Both the position numbers and the translations under genes were made by a program. From CAXBCP01 sp038120765 (GTDB taxonomy: Bacteria; Pseudomonadota; Alphaproteobacteria; MPNO01; UBA830), in the NCBI GenBank assembly GCA_038120765.1, contig JAYOMI010000007.1, positions 1 to 64,000 on the forward strand: 64,000 nucleotides of DNA, in the 5' to 3' direction. Under the pieces are notes generated by a model. That model was not told the DNA's origin. It worked only from the letters and a program-made list of their open reading frames with translations, and did no database searches. This document shows positions 49,488-57,972 of the stretch, in pieces (the stretch's first letter is position 1; every line of letters begins with the position of its first letter).

Positions 49488-50552
49488 TTATTTATCGACG
49501 TAATCGTGCGTTTCGCCGCGGAAATCGCGCAGTTTCCATGTTTTGCCTGGCGACCCGGCAGATGACCCCGGCGGAGCGTCCGATGGCGCAAGGCCCGCGA
49601 CGGGCGTTTTGCCGTGCCCGCCCGGAATATCGACCACATAGGTCGGCTGGCACAGGCCGGAAATATTGCCCCGCAGCCCGGCAACCAGCGCCTGTCCTTC
49701 TGCCAGCGTCAGGCGGAATTTTGCGGTCCCGCGGGCCCGGTCCGGATGGTGCAGGTAATAGGGTTTGATCTTGAGCGCAATCAGGCGGCGCATCAGGTCG
49801 GTCAGGACCCCGATGCTGTCATTCACGCCCTTCAGCAGAACCGTCTGCGACAGCAGCGGGATGCCGGCCCGGGTCAACCTGTCGCAGGCGGCGGCGACAT
49901 CGTTCGTCAGTTCGTTCGCATGGTTGGTGTGCAGTGCCATCCAGACAGGCATGTCCGACGTCAGGGCGGCGATCAGCCCGTCGGTTACGCGGCCGGGGAG
50001 GACGACCGGCACCCGTGTGTGGATGCGCAGGTTGTTGAGGTGCGGAATGCTGTTCAGGCGGGCAACGATGCCGGCCAGGCGCGCGTCGGACAGCGACAGC
50101 GGATCGCCGCCGGTCAGGATGACTTCGCGGATGCCGGGATGATCTTCGATATAGCGGAAAGCGATGTCCAGATCGTCCGCTGTCGGCGCGCCGGCCGCCC
50201 GCCCCACGCGGTCGCGGCGAAAGCAGTAGCGGCAATAGACCGGGCAGGCGAGGGTCGGCATCAGCAGCACGCGGTCGGGATAGCGATGGACGAGTCCGCG
50301 CACCGGCGAGTGGGTCTCGTCGCCGATCGGGTCTTCCAGTTCGTCGTCGCGCCGGACCAGCTCTGCCGGGTCGGGCACGAACTGTCGGGCGATGGGATCG
50401 TCCGGATTCGACCGGTCTATAAGCGCCGCAAGTCCCGCCGGCACCGCGATGCTGTATTCGGCACCGACGGCATCCAGCGCCGCGATTTCCGATTCGGCGG
50501 TGAGCCCGGCCCGGAACAGGTCGGTGCCCGAGCGCAGCGTGGCGGATTTCAT
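49488..50552 (-). CDS. epmB: EF-P beta-lysylation protein EpmB (lysine 2,3-aminomutase-like)
   Basis: A 354-residue radical-SAM, PLP-dependent aminomutase. The CxxxCxxC motif is Cys103, Cys107 and Cys110 in LACPVYCRYCFRRDRVG. GGDPLSLSDARLAGIVARLN and RIHTRVPVVLPGRVTD follow, and the C-terminal PGGHGKTPV holds the PLP lysine. EpmB converts alpha-lysine to beta-lysine for EpmA. Its length is near that of E. coli EpmB and shorter than true KamA. It lies upstream of efp and divergent from epmA, 74 bases apart. Confidence 0.93.
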   Translation of the reverse strand: MKSATLRSGTDLFRAGLTAESEIAALDAVGAEYSIAVPAGLAALIDRSNPDDPIARQFVPDPAELVRRDDELEDPIGDETHSPVRGLVHRYPDRVLLMPTLACPVYCRYCFRRDRVGRAAGAPTADDLDIAFRYIEDHPGIREVILTGGDPLSLSDARLAGIVARLNSIPHLNNLRIHTRVPVVLPGRVTDGLIAALTSDMPVWMALHTNHANELTNDVAAACDRLTRAGIPLLSQTVLLKGVNDSIGVLTDLMRRLIALKIKPYYLHHPDRARGTAKFRLTLAEGQALVAGLRGNISGLCQPTYVVDIPGGHGKTPVAGLAPSDAPPGSSAGSPGKTWKLRDFRGETHDYVDK

Positions 50553-50626
50553 GGCGCGCAGACCGGAATGGGCATGGTCGATGACAAAGGTGACGTTCCC
50601 TGTGTTGATGGGGCATTATCGCCGCC

Positions 50627-51700
50627 ATGAAAAATTACGAAACCCCGTCCGAAAATCCCGCCGCCCGCACCGCCTGGTGGCATCCCGACCGTTTCGAAGA
50701 CCGGGCGGATGCTCTCGTCCGCCGCGCCGACATGGTCAAATCCGTCCGCGAGTTCTTCGACCGGCGCGGCTATGTCGAGGTCGAAACGCCCGTGCTGCAG
50801 GTCTCGCCGGGTATGGAGCCGCATCTGACGGCGTTCGAAACCTCGCTCGGCGAGCCCCATGGCGCGCGCCGGCCGGTCTATCTGCATACCTCGCCCGAAT
50901 TCGCGATGAAAAAACTGCTGGCGGCGGGGATGCAGCGGATTTTCCAGCTTGCCCGCGTTTTCCGCGACGGCGAGCGCTCGGCCCGGCACCATCCCGAATT
51001 CACCATGCTCGAATGGTACCGCACCGGCGCGGACTGGCGGGATATCGCCGAAGAGGCCGCCGCGTTCATATGTGCCGCCTGCGGTCCGGTCGCACGGCGC
51101 GGCGATGTGATCTGCGATCTCGGCAAGCCGTGGGAATTCCTGTCGGTGCAGGCAGCGTTCGAGCGCTATGCCGGGATCGACCTGCTGGCGACGGCGGAGG
51201 ATCCGCTGAACCCGGATACGGACATGCTGTGCATGTATGCCGACGGGCTCGGCGTGCGCACGGCGGCCAACGATACCTGGGAGGATATCTTCTTTCGCAT
51301 CTATCTCGACCGGATCGAGCCCAATCTCGGAATCGGCACCGCGACCGTGCTGCATTCCTATCCGGCGTCGATGGCGGCGCTGGCGCGGCTGTCGCCGGAA
51401 GACGGGCGCGTCTCCGACCGGTTCGAGATATTTATCTGCGGGCTCGAACTCGCCAACGGATATGGCGAACTCACCGATGCCGCGGAACAGCGGACACGGT
51501 TCGCCGCGATGACGGCGCAGCGCGTTGCCGAGGGCCGCGCGCCCTATCCGGTGGATGAGGATTTTCTGGCAGCGCTGGAAAGCGGCATCCCCGACTGCGC
51601 CGGCATTGCGCTCGGCTTCGACCGGCTGGTGATGCTGGCCACCGGGGCGGAACGGATCGAGGATGTGCTGTGGGCGCCGGTGGCAGATGCCGGCGTCTGA
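50627..51700 (+). CDS. epmA: EF-P--(R)-beta-lysine ligase EpmA (GenX/PoxA)
   Basis: A 357-residue class II lysyl-tRNA synthetase paralogue lacking the tRNA-anticodon domain. Class II motifs are VETPVLQVSPGMEPHLTAFE (motif 1), FQLARVFRDGERSARHHPEF (motif 2) and GIALGFDRLVMLATG (motif 3). It attaches beta-lysine to EF-P Lys33. It is divergent from epmB and efp, completing an EF-P modification cluster; the hydroxylase EpmC is not present. Confidence 0.94.
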   Translation: MKNYETPSENPAARTAWWHPDRFEDRADALVRRADMVKSVREFFDRRGYVEVETPVLQVSPGMEPHLTAFETSLGEPHGARRPVYLHTSPEFAMKKLLAAGMQRIFQLARVFRDGERSARHHPEFTMLEWYRTGADWRDIAEEAAAFICAACGPVARRGDVICDLGKPWEFLSVQAAFERYAGIDLLATAEDPLNPDTDMLCMYADGLGVRTAANDTWEDIFFRIYLDRIEPNLGIGTATVLHSYPASMAALARLSPEDGRVSDRFEIFICGLELANGYGELTDAAEQRTRFAAMTAQRVAEGRAPYPVDEDFLAALESGIPDCAGIALGFDRLVMLATGAERIEDVLWAPVADAGV

Positions 51701-51735
51701 TCCCGACGTTTGACGCGGTTGTTTGACAACGAAGC

Positions 51736-52374
51736 CTAACCGGCCATTTTTTCGTTGAACGCCTTTACCGCGGCTGCGGGGCCGTCTTTGTAGTTCCAGA
51801 CACCGCCGCCGACGGCGAGGAAATCCGCGCCGGCCTCGATAATCGTCTCGCAGTTTTCGACCGTGATTCCGCCGATCGCGACACAGGGGACAACCATCAT
51901 TTCCTGCCACCAGGTCAGAATTTCGGTATCCGCAGGGATGGTGATCTGTTTGGTCGTGGACGGAAAGAACGCGCCGAAGGCGACGTAATCGGCGCCGCGT
52001 TCGCCCGCTTCGAAGGCCAGGTCGCGGTCGGCCTTGCAGGTGACGCCGACGATGGCCTCGTTCCCCATAATCCGCCTTGCTTCGTCATAGGGAGTGTCTT
52101 CCTGGCCTATATGGACGCCGTCGCATCCCGTCTCGGCGGCGAGATCGGCACGGTCGTTCAGGATAAAGGCGACATCGCGATCCTGCGCGACGGGTCGCAG
52201 GACGTCACAGGCGCGCCGGATGTCGTCGTCCGACACGTCTTTCAGGCGAAGCTGGATGCAGGCGACGTCGCCCGCATCCAGCGCCGCTGTCAGGATTTCT
52301 GCAAAGGCTTCCGGTCCCCCCGCGTCGAAAGACGGCGGGGTGATCAGGTAGAGCTGGCAGGATTCGGCGCGAAT
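51736..52374 (-). CDS. thiE: Thiamine-phosphate synthase, probable ATT start
   Basis: A TIM-barrel enzyme joining HMP-PP and thiazole phosphate. Seen are CQLYLITPPSFDAG at the N-terminus, DVACIQLRLKD near residue 35, the phosphate loop ADYVAFGAFFPSTTK and VPCVAIGGITVENCETI with ADFLAVGGGVW. No ATG, GTG or TTG exists in frame between the aldolase stop and the first conserved strand; the nearest ATG, at 52512, lies deep inside the aldolase gene. The ATT at 52374-52372, nine bases after an AAGG, is the best start and gives 212 residues. It is coupled to the upstream aldolase gene. Confidence 0.88.
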   Translation of the reverse strand: MRAESCQLYLITPPSFDAGGPEAFAEILTAALDAGDVACIQLRLKDVSDDDIRRACDVLRPVAQDRDVAFILNDRADLAAETGCDGVHIGQEDTPYDEARRIMGNEAIVGVTCKADRDLAFEAGERGADYVAFGAFFPSTTKQITIPADTEILTWWQEMMVVPCVAIGGITVENCETIIEAGADFLAVGGGVWNYKDGPAAAVKAFNEKMAG

Positions 52375-52378
52375 GGGG

Positions 52379-53299
52379 TTACGCCTTGCCCTGATAGATC
52401 TTGATGATCTCGCCCAGCATCGCCAGCGCCTCTTCCTTCGGACGCTGGAAGGTGTTGCGACCGATGATCGATCCGTTGCCGCCGCCGTCGCGGATGGCCT
52501 TGGCTTCGGCATAGATGCCTTTCAGGTCCTTCGCTTCGCCGCCGGAGAACACGACAATGCGCCGGCCGTTGAAGCAGGACTGCACGACATGCTCGATCCG
52601 CTGGGTCAACGTCTTTACGGGAATCTTTTGGTCCTTGTAGACCTTCTTCGCGGGGTCCAGGAACAGGGCATCCGTCGGCGGTTTGACCTTGATGATATGC
52701 GCGCCCATCAACGCGGCCATATGCGCCGCATAGGCGCAGATATCCATCGCGGTTTCGCCTTCCTTGGTCACCATGCCGCCGCGCGGATAGGACCACAGGA
52801 CAACGGCGAGACCCACGGACTTTGCTTCTTCCGCCAGCTCGCGGATCTCTTCCATCAGTTCGAACTGGTATTCGGAACCGGGATAGATCGTGAACCCGAT
52901 CGCGGCGCAGCCGAGGCGCAGCGCATCGTTGACCGACGCGGTGACGGCCTGGTCTTTTTCGGTCGCCAGCGAATTGGCGGAATTGCATTTGAGGATCGTC
53001 GGGATCGCGCCCGCGAATGTGTCGGCGCCCGCTTCGAGCATGCCGAGCGGGGCCGCATAGGCCGACAGGCCGGCATCGACGGCGAGCTGGTAATGGTAGT
53101 GCGGGTCGTACCCTGCGGGATTGGGCGCAAAGCTGCGCGCCGGGCCGTGCTCGAAGCCCTGGTCGACGGGGAGGATGACGAGCTTGCCGGTGCCGCCCAG
53201 TTTTCCCTCCATCAATATCCGCGCCAGATTCCCCTTTGTTCCGGGATTGTCACTTTCGTAACCGGCTAGAATTTTTTTGACTTTCTGACTGACGCGCAT
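52379..53299 (-). CDS. fbaB: Class I fructose-bisphosphate aldolase (DhnA/FbaB type)
   Basis: Starts at ATG 53299 (MRVSQKVKKILAGYESDNPG), giving 306 residues; a start ten residues upstream is possible. LVILPVDQGFEHGPARSFAP, VVLWSYPRGGMVTKEGE and AHIIKVKPPTDALF (the Schiff-base lysine lies in this strand) mark the archaeal/bacterial DhnA aldolase. It cleaves fructose 1,6-bisphosphate in glycolysis or forms it in gluconeogenesis. thiE follows within five bases, so the two are cotranscribed. Confidence 0.93.
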   Translation of the reverse strand: MRVSQKVKKILAGYESDNPGTKGNLARILMEGKLGGTGKLVILPVDQGFEHGPARSFAPNPAGYDPHYHYQLAVDAGLSAYAAPLGMLEAGADTFAGAIPTILKCNSANSLATEKDQAVTASVNDALRLGCAAIGFTIYPGSEYQFELMEEIRELAEEAKSVGLAVVLWSYPRGGMVTKEGETAMDICAYAAHMAALMGAHIIKVKPPTDALFLDPAKKVYKDQKIPVKTLTQRIEHVVQSCFNGRRIVVFSGGEAKDLKGIYAEAKAIRDGGGNGSIIGRNTFQRPKEEALAMLGEIIKIYQGKA

Positions 53300-53516
53300 G
53301 TTCGGATTCCTCGATTGATAGGTTGCCACTGCTTAGCGTAAAGGCGCGGGCAATTCAATCGGTCGATTGGACGCCGGGGGCGGAATTCCGGGGTTTTCAA
53401 TGGGCGCGGATGGGGCGATTCGGGCCGAAGCCGGGGCATAACGGGCCGGTTGACGTGGCTTTGATGGGCATCGTATGGTGCAAAAACAACGAAAAATCGG
53501 CGGTTTACGCGCTTTC

Positions 53517-53759
53517 ATGTCGAAACTGGATGAAGCAGAACAGCGCTTGCAGCGCGCAGTCGCAGGACTGGAGGAAGCGGCACGGGCCGTTGCGTCTTCG
53601 TCAACGGCGACGGCAACTGCGTCCGCACCCGATCCCGCGGTCGCGGCGGAGCTTGCAGCGGCGCAGGCGCGCACCACCGAACTGGAACAGGCGAACAAAG
53701 CTGTCGCCCAACGTCTCGACGGCGCAATCGCGCGGATCAAGACAATACTGGAAGACTGA
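53517..53759 (+). CDS. DUF4164-like coiled-coil protein upstream of zapA
   Basis: Starting at ATG 53517 the 80-residue protein is MSKLDEAEQRLQRAVAGLEE, an Ala/Ser-rich middle, and a second helix ELEQANKAVAQRLDGAIARI. It is a short coiled-coil protein like the DUF4164 proteins encoded before zapA in alphaproteobacteria; an ATG at 53475 could add 14 residues. It ends one base before zapA, so coupled translation and a shared cell-division role are likely, though unproven. Confidence 0.78.
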   Translation: MSKLDEAEQRLQRAVAGLEEAARAVASSSTATATASAPDPAVAAELAAAQARTTELEQANKAVAQRLDGAIARIKTILED

Positions 53760-53760
53760 C

Positions 53761-54111
53761 ATGCCGCAGGTCGATGTCGCCGTTAACGGACGAACCTACC
53801 AGATTGCCTGCGGGGACGGGGAAGAGGCGCACCTGGCCCAGCTTGGCGAATATGTTGACCGGCGGGTCAAGGAGCTTGTCGCCGCCGTCGGCCAGGTCGG
53901 CGATTCCCGTTTGCTGGTGATGGTCTCGCTCATGATCGCCGACGAGCTTGCTGAGACCTATGCCGAGCTGAAAAAAACCAAAACCGAGGCCGAATCGGCC
54001 GTTTCGCCGCAACAGCTTGAAGACCGCGTCGCCGAAATTGTCGATGCTGTGGCGGCACGGATAGAAGCCGCGACGGCGGGCCTGGGGGGCGGCGCGCCCG
54101 CCGCCGACTAA
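53761..54111 (+). CDS. zapA: Cell division protein ZapA
   Basis: A 116-residue FtsZ-ring stabiliser. The N-terminal VDVAVNGRTYQIACGDGEEA and the LGEYVDRRVKELVAAVGQVG helix match ZapA, and LLVMVSLMIADELAETYAEL begins the long coiled coil. ZapA cross-links FtsZ filaments. It is followed by 6S RNA, the gene order seen across proteobacteria (zapA-ssrS-fau). Confidence 0.92.
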   Translation: MPQVDVAVNGRTYQIACGDGEEAHLAQLGEYVDRRVKELVAAVGQVGDSRLLVMVSLMIADELAETYAELKKTKTEAESAVSPQQLEDRVAEIVDAVAARIEAATAGLGGGAPAAD

Positions 54112-54134
54112 GCCGCAATTGCCGCCCTCGGGAT

Positions 54135-54168
54135 GCGATCTTTCACGGAGGATCGCGGTCCGGTTTTT
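54135..54168 (+). terminator. Possible weak terminator after zapA
   Basis: GCGATC (54135-54140) and GATCGC (54151-54156) can pair around a ten-base loop; a five-T run follows after seven bases. The distance makes it a weak candidate. Confidence 0.3.
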
Positions 54169-54223
54169 CTGTCGGCAGTTTAAACTTGTTTATCCATTAG
54201 GAGTTTACAATTTATACACTAGG

Positions 54224-54374
54224 ATGCGTTCCTGGCGGGGCTGTCCGGTGCGATGGGTCTCTACATCCCTGGGGCCAATACATCTCTCTCGGGAGCTGTC
54301 TCTGCGGGGATCTTGGTCTCAGCACGCGGCACCCACCTGTCTCGTACAGGCCACAGAGGATAACATAGACTGCC
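54224..54374 (+). ncRNA. ssrS: 6S RNA
   Basis: The region between zapA and the 5-formyl-THF cyclo-ligase gene is where ssrS lies in most proteobacteria. TCCT (54230-54233) pairs with AGGA (54357-54360), and CTGT with ACAG just inside; TGGGT pairs with ACCCA further in. The internal ATCCCTGGGGCCAATACATC element resembles the conserved part of rhizobial 6S RNAs, and the middle forms the large bubble that mimics an open promoter. A -10-like TATACACT is at 54213-54220. 6S RNA binds sigma-70 RNA polymerase in stationary phase. Exact ends are estimated. Confidence 0.85.
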
Positions 54375-54400
54375 GGCTGTGATGGCTCCGCCGCCCGCGC

Positions 54401-54457
54401 TTTGCAGCTTTCGCGCTTCACAGCCCCGCGGGTTTCACAGCTCCCGGGCTTCAAAGC
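54401..54457. repeat. Four degenerate 8-mers at 16-17 base spacing
   Basis: TTTGCAGC (54401), TTCACAGC (54417), TTCACAGC (54434) and TTCAAAGC (54450) recur every 16-17 bases between 6S RNA and the fau start. A reverse copy, GCTGTGA, lies at 54376-54382. GC-rich spacers separate them. The role is unknown. Confidence 0.5.
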
Positions 54458-54482
54458 CAACTTATTTTTCCGGAACCCCGAC

Positions 54483-55079
54483 GTGACATCCGACCATATC
54501 CCTTTCGCCGCCGCCAAGCAGGCCCGGCGCGCAGAAGGCGCAAACCCCCCCCCGGCGGTTTACGCAGGCCGCCGCGAAATCGCGGGGGCCGCGCGGCCGC
54601 ACCGCTTGGTCGCGGCATTTGCCGGAAAGCTGTCCGGAGCCGTGGTGTCGCTCTACTGGCCGATGCGCGACGAGGTTGACGTGCGCGACCTCATCGATGC
54701 GCTTGCCGCCGAGGGCGCGCGGACGGCCTTGCCGGTCATGTCGGGGCGGGACGCAGCGCTCGTGTTCCGCGAGTGGCGCACCGGCGATGCGCTGGCGCCG
54801 GGGACCTTCGGCGTCCACGAACCGGCCGCGGACGCCCGGATTCTTGTGCCCGACATCGTGGTGGCGCCGCTGCTTGCGTTCGATGCCGCCGGCAACCGCC
54901 TCGGCTATGGCGGGGGCTATTACGACCGCTCGCTCCGCGCCCTGCGCGCGGGCGGCGACGTTGTTGCCGTCGGCGTCGGCTATGACGAACAGGAAATTTC
55001 ATCCGTCCCGGGGCATACGGGCGACGAGATTCTCGATATGATTATCACCGACCGGCGCACTCTTCGCGTCGGCAAGTAA
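54483..55079 (+). CDS. fau: 5-formyltetrahydrofolate cyclo-ligase
   Basis: The GTG at 54483 gives 198 residues beginning MTSDHIPFAAAKQARRAEGA. VVSLYWPMRDEVDVRDLIDA near residue 55 and the signature GNRLGYGGGYYDRSLRAL near 138 identify MTHFS/YgfA, which converts 5-formyl-THF to 5,10-methenyl-THF with ATP. It follows 6S RNA as in other proteobacteria, where the two are cotranscribed. The N-terminal helix looks shortened and proline-rich (ANPPP) compared with relatives. Confidence 0.9.
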   Translation: MTSDHIPFAAAKQARRAEGANPPPAVYAGRREIAGAARPHRLVAAFAGKLSGAVVSLYWPMRDEVDVRDLIDALAAEGARTALPVMSGRDAALVFREWRTGDALAPGTFGVHEPAADARILVPDIVVAPLLAFDAAGNRLGYGGGYYDRSLRALRAGGDVVAVGVGYDEQEISSVPGHTGDEILDMIITDRRTLRVGK

Positions 55080-55093
55080 GGAAGTTATTATCT

Positions 55094-55918
55094 ATGCGTG
55101 TTCTGTTATGCGGCGATGTGGTCGGGCGGACCGGGCGCAAGGCCGTGGTCAAGTACGTCCCCATGCTGCGCGACCGCTACGGCCTCGATTTCGTGATCGT
55201 CAATGGCGAGAACGCGGCAGGCGGGTTCGGCATCACGCCGAAGATCTGCGACGAATTCTACGGCGTCGGCGTCGATGTGATCACCACGGGCAATCACGTC
55301 TGGGACCAGCGAGATATCATTCCCCATTTCGACCGGGAGCCGCGGATTTTGCGGCCCGATAACTTCCCCGCCGGCACGCCGGGACGGGGGGTCGCCGAAT
55401 TCAGGGACGCGCGCGGACGGCGCATCGTCGTGATGCACCTGATGGCGCGGCTGTTCATGGATCCGCTGGACGATCCGTTCGCGGCGATCACGGCGATGCT
55501 CAATACCTGGCGGCTCGGCGCGAATGCCGATGCCATCATTCTCGATTTCCACGGCGAGGCATCGAGCGAGAAAATGGCGATGGGTCATTTCGTTGACGGC
55601 AAGGTATCCGTGGTCGTCGGCACCCACACCCATGTGCCGACAGCGGATGCGCAGGTTTTCCCGGGCGGCACCGCCTACCAGACCGATCTCGGCATGTGCG
55701 GCGACTACGATTCCGTCATCGGCATCCGCAAGGAAATCTCGGTCGAGCGCTTCGTGCGCAAGATGCCCACGGCACGGATGGAAGCGGCGGCGGAGGAAGC
55801 CACGTTGTGCGCCGTTCTGGTCGATATCGACGACGGCACCGGGCTGGCAACCGATATCCGCCCGATCCGTACCGGCGGTCGGTTGCGCGGGGAGATGCCG
55901 GAACAGGCCGTCTCCTGA
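55094..55918 (+). CDS. TIGR00282-family metallophosphoesterase (YmdB-like)
   Basis: A 274-residue calcineurin-like phosphoesterase. MRVLLCGDVVGRTGRKAVVK gives the first metal site, FVIVNGENAAGGFGITPKIC and ITTGNHVWDQRDIIPHF the second, and VVVGTHTHVPTADAQVFPGG with TAYQTDLGMCG the last. The family includes B. subtilis YmdB, a 2',3'-cyclic nucleotide phosphodiesterase. It is 14 bases after fau and probably cotranscribed. Confidence 0.92.
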   Translation: MRVLLCGDVVGRTGRKAVVKYVPMLRDRYGLDFVIVNGENAAGGFGITPKICDEFYGVGVDVITTGNHVWDQRDIIPHFDREPRILRPDNFPAGTPGRGVAEFRDARGRRIVVMHLMARLFMDPLDDPFAAITAMLNTWRLGANADAIILDFHGEASSEKMAMGHFVDGKVSVVVGTHTHVPTADAQVFPGGTAYQTDLGMCGDYDSVIGIRKEISVERFVRKMPTARMEAAAEEATLCAVLVDIDDGTGLATDIRPIRTGGRLRGEMPEQAVS

Positions 55919-55941
55919 ACCGCCGCGGGTGACCGGCTGCG

Positions 55942-56715
55942 ATGCAGGGAATTTCCATCGTCACGCTGAACACCTGGAAGGGGGAGGGCGATTATCCCGC
56001 CCGGATGGCGACGACCATCGATCTGCTGGCAGGGCTTGATCCCGATATCGTGCTTTTGCAGGAAGTCTTTGCCGTGCCGTCGCGCGGGCTTTGTACCGCC
56101 GATACCCTGTCCGCCGCTCTCGGACTGCACTGTGCGTTTCATCCTGCGCGGAAGAAAATGCGGCCCTTTGAGGGCGGGGACGTGCTGTCGCAATCCGGGC
56201 TCGCCGTGCTGGCCAGGGCGGAAATTTTGTCGTCGTCGCCCGTCGCACTGCCGGACGATCCGCGCGACGGGGAGCGAATGGCACAAATTGTGCGGATTGG
56301 CGGCGCCGCGCCCGTGACCGTTCTCAACCTGCATCTGACGCATCTGCCGGATGCCGCGGCGCTGCGTCGGCAGCAACTGATCGCCGCCCTGTCGGCATTG
56401 CCGGACGGCATAAACGGGCCGGTCATTGCCGGCGGCGATTTCAACGATGCTGTCGACGATGGCTGGCTCGCCCCGGTCGCGGCGGCGCTGCCGGGACTGA
56501 CGATCCGGAATGCCCGGCATGACGTCCCAAATGCGCCCGCCACCCCGACGCTGGTCGATCCGCCGTCCGACGGCCGGCCGGGCTGTATCGATCATATTCT
56601 GACGGTTCGGGCCGCGGAATCCGGGCCCGTCGGGACGCTGGAAACCGGTCACCATGGCGGTCGGGAGGTAAGCGACCACCGCGCGGTTCGGGCGGTTTTG
56701 TCCATCCCCGGCTGA
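55942..56715 (+). CDS. Endonuclease/exonuclease/phosphatase (EEP) family protein
   Basis: A 257-residue metal-dependent phosphoesterase. ISIVTLNTWKGEGDYPAR holds the first metal-binding Asn, IVLLQEVFAVPS the catalytic Glu, VIAGGDFNDAVDDGWL the Asp/Asn pair and VSDHRAVRAVLSI the final Asp-His. No signal peptide is seen, so it is probably cytoplasmic. The substrate could be a phosphodiester, sphingolipid or nucleotide; this cannot be told by sequence. It follows the YmdB-like gene by 23 bases. Confidence 0.87.
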   Translation: MQGISIVTLNTWKGEGDYPARMATTIDLLAGLDPDIVLLQEVFAVPSRGLCTADTLSAALGLHCAFHPARKKMRPFEGGDVLSQSGLAVLARAEILSSSPVALPDDPRDGERMAQIVRIGGAAPVTVLNLHLTHLPDAAALRRQQLIAALSALPDGINGPVIAGGDFNDAVDDGWLAPVAAALPGLTIRNARHDVPNAPATPTLVDPPSDGRPGCIDHILTVRAAESGPVGTLETGHHGGREVSDHRAVRAVLSIPG

Positions 56716-56831
56716 TGGAGAGCGGATTCCCGTGTTTCATGAGAATTTTCGGCGATAGCCGTGCAATTCATTCGACGCCGGGGGGCTTCTCGCTGTATTG
56801 TCCCGCTTCATTGAATATGTGAGTTGTAGAT

Positions 56832-57044
56832 ATGTTCGGATCCAGCCGCGCCCGACGCCATGAAATTCCTGACGGACAGCTTTTCAGAGCGGTCGGCGGG
56901 GGCACATGGGAATATATCGGTCCGGCGCCCACGGTCGCGCCCGAACCCCACGCACGTCTCGTGCGTCCGGGCGATCCGCGCACCATCAAGATCATCTCGA
57001 TGGATGCCCTGACCGATACCAGCCTGTTCGAAAGGCTTTCCTGA
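56832..57044 (+). CDS. Small conserved alphaproteobacterial protein
   Basis: A 70-residue protein: MFGSSRARRHEIPDGQLFRA, then VGGGTWEYIGPAPTV, PHARLVRPGDPRTIKIISMD and ALTDTSLFERL. The pattern F-R-x-V-(x)-W-E followed by PHARL...DP.T.K.IS..AL is shared by short alphaproteobacterial proteins of unknown function, which supports a real gene. ATG at 56832 follows GAGTTG. It lies alone between the EEP-fold gene and yebC. Confidence 0.65.
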   Translation: MFGSSRARRHEIPDGQLFRAVGGGTWEYIGPAPTVAPEPHARLVRPGDPRTIKIISMDALTDTSLFERLS

Positions 57045-57211
57045 GGCCACCCGTTCCCGACGGCTCTCTGCCCGCCCCATTCCTGCCACATTATCCCCCT
57101 ATACCTTTTCACCGGCGCCCGAATCACGCGGAAATGTGGGGGTTCAGGGTCGCATTTGCACCAGATATGGTGTAATTTCGCGGCACTTTACGGGCATCTT
57201 ACGGAGCGATC

Positions 57212-57958
57212 ATGGCGGGCCATTCCAAATTCAAGAATATCCAGTTCAGAAAAGGGGCGCAGGACGCGAAGCGCGCCAAGGTTTTTACCAAGCTGATCCG
57301 TGAACTGACAGTGGCGGCAAAAAGCGGCGATGACCCGGATGCGAATCCGCGTCTGCGCGCCGCGATCGCCGCGTCCAAAACCGCCAACATGGCGAAAGAC
57401 ACCATGGAACGCGCCATCGCGCGCGGCGCCGGCAACGAGGAAACCGAGCAGTACGAGGAAATCCGCTACGAAGGCTATGGTCCGAAAGGGGTCGCGGTGA
57501 TCGTCGAGGCGCTGACCGACAACCGCAACCGGACCGCCAGCGACGTGCGCGCCGCCTTTACCAAGCATGGCGGCAACCTCGGAGAGACCGGCAGCGTCAA
57601 TTTTATGTTCGATCAGGTCGGCCAGATACTCTATCCGGCCGATATCGCGTCCGCCGATGAAGTTTTCGAAGCGGCTCTCGAGGCAGGCGCGCAGGACGTT
57701 CAGTCCAGCGAGGACGGTCATGAGATCATTTGCGCGGTCACCGATTTCAACGAGGTGCGCGACGGACTGGAAGCGAAGTTCGGCGCCGCCGAATCCGCGG
57801 CTTTGTCCTGGAAACCGCAGAACACGATCGAACTCGATGCCGACAGCGCGGGCACGATGCTCAAGCTGATCGATGCGCTCGAAGACAATGACGACGTGCA
57901 GAACGTGTCCTCCAACTTCGAGATCGACGACGACGCTCTCGCAAAACTCGCCGGCTGA
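57212..57958 (+). CDS. yebC: YebC/PmpR-family transcriptional regulator
   Basis: A 248-residue protein. MAGHSKFKNIQFRKGAQDAK is the family's N-terminus. DNRNRTASDVRAAFTKHGGN and VNFMFDQVG give domain 2, and DALEDNDDVQNVSSNFEID closes domain 3. YebC proteins bind DNA and also act on ribosomes stalled at polyproline, as EF-P does. It is the first gene of yebC-ruvCAB, 14 bases before ruvC. Confidence 0.95.
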   Translation: MAGHSKFKNIQFRKGAQDAKRAKVFTKLIRELTVAAKSGDDPDANPRLRAAIAASKTANMAKDTMERAIARGAGNEETEQYEEIRYEGYGPKGVAVIVEALTDNRNRTASDVRAAFTKHGGNLGETGSVNFMFDQVGQILYPADIASADEVFEAALEAGAQDVQSSEDGHEIICAVTDFNEVRDGLEAKFGAAESAALSWKPQNTIELDADSAGTMLKLIDALEDNDDVQNVSSNFEIDDDALAKLAG

Positions 57959-57972
57959 GGGAAATTCGCGGG

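Noticed and set aside
52375..52512. thiE starting at the ATG at 52512
   Set aside because: It would overlap the aldolase gene by about 130 bases and add an Arg/Ser-rich segment with no homology to ThiE.
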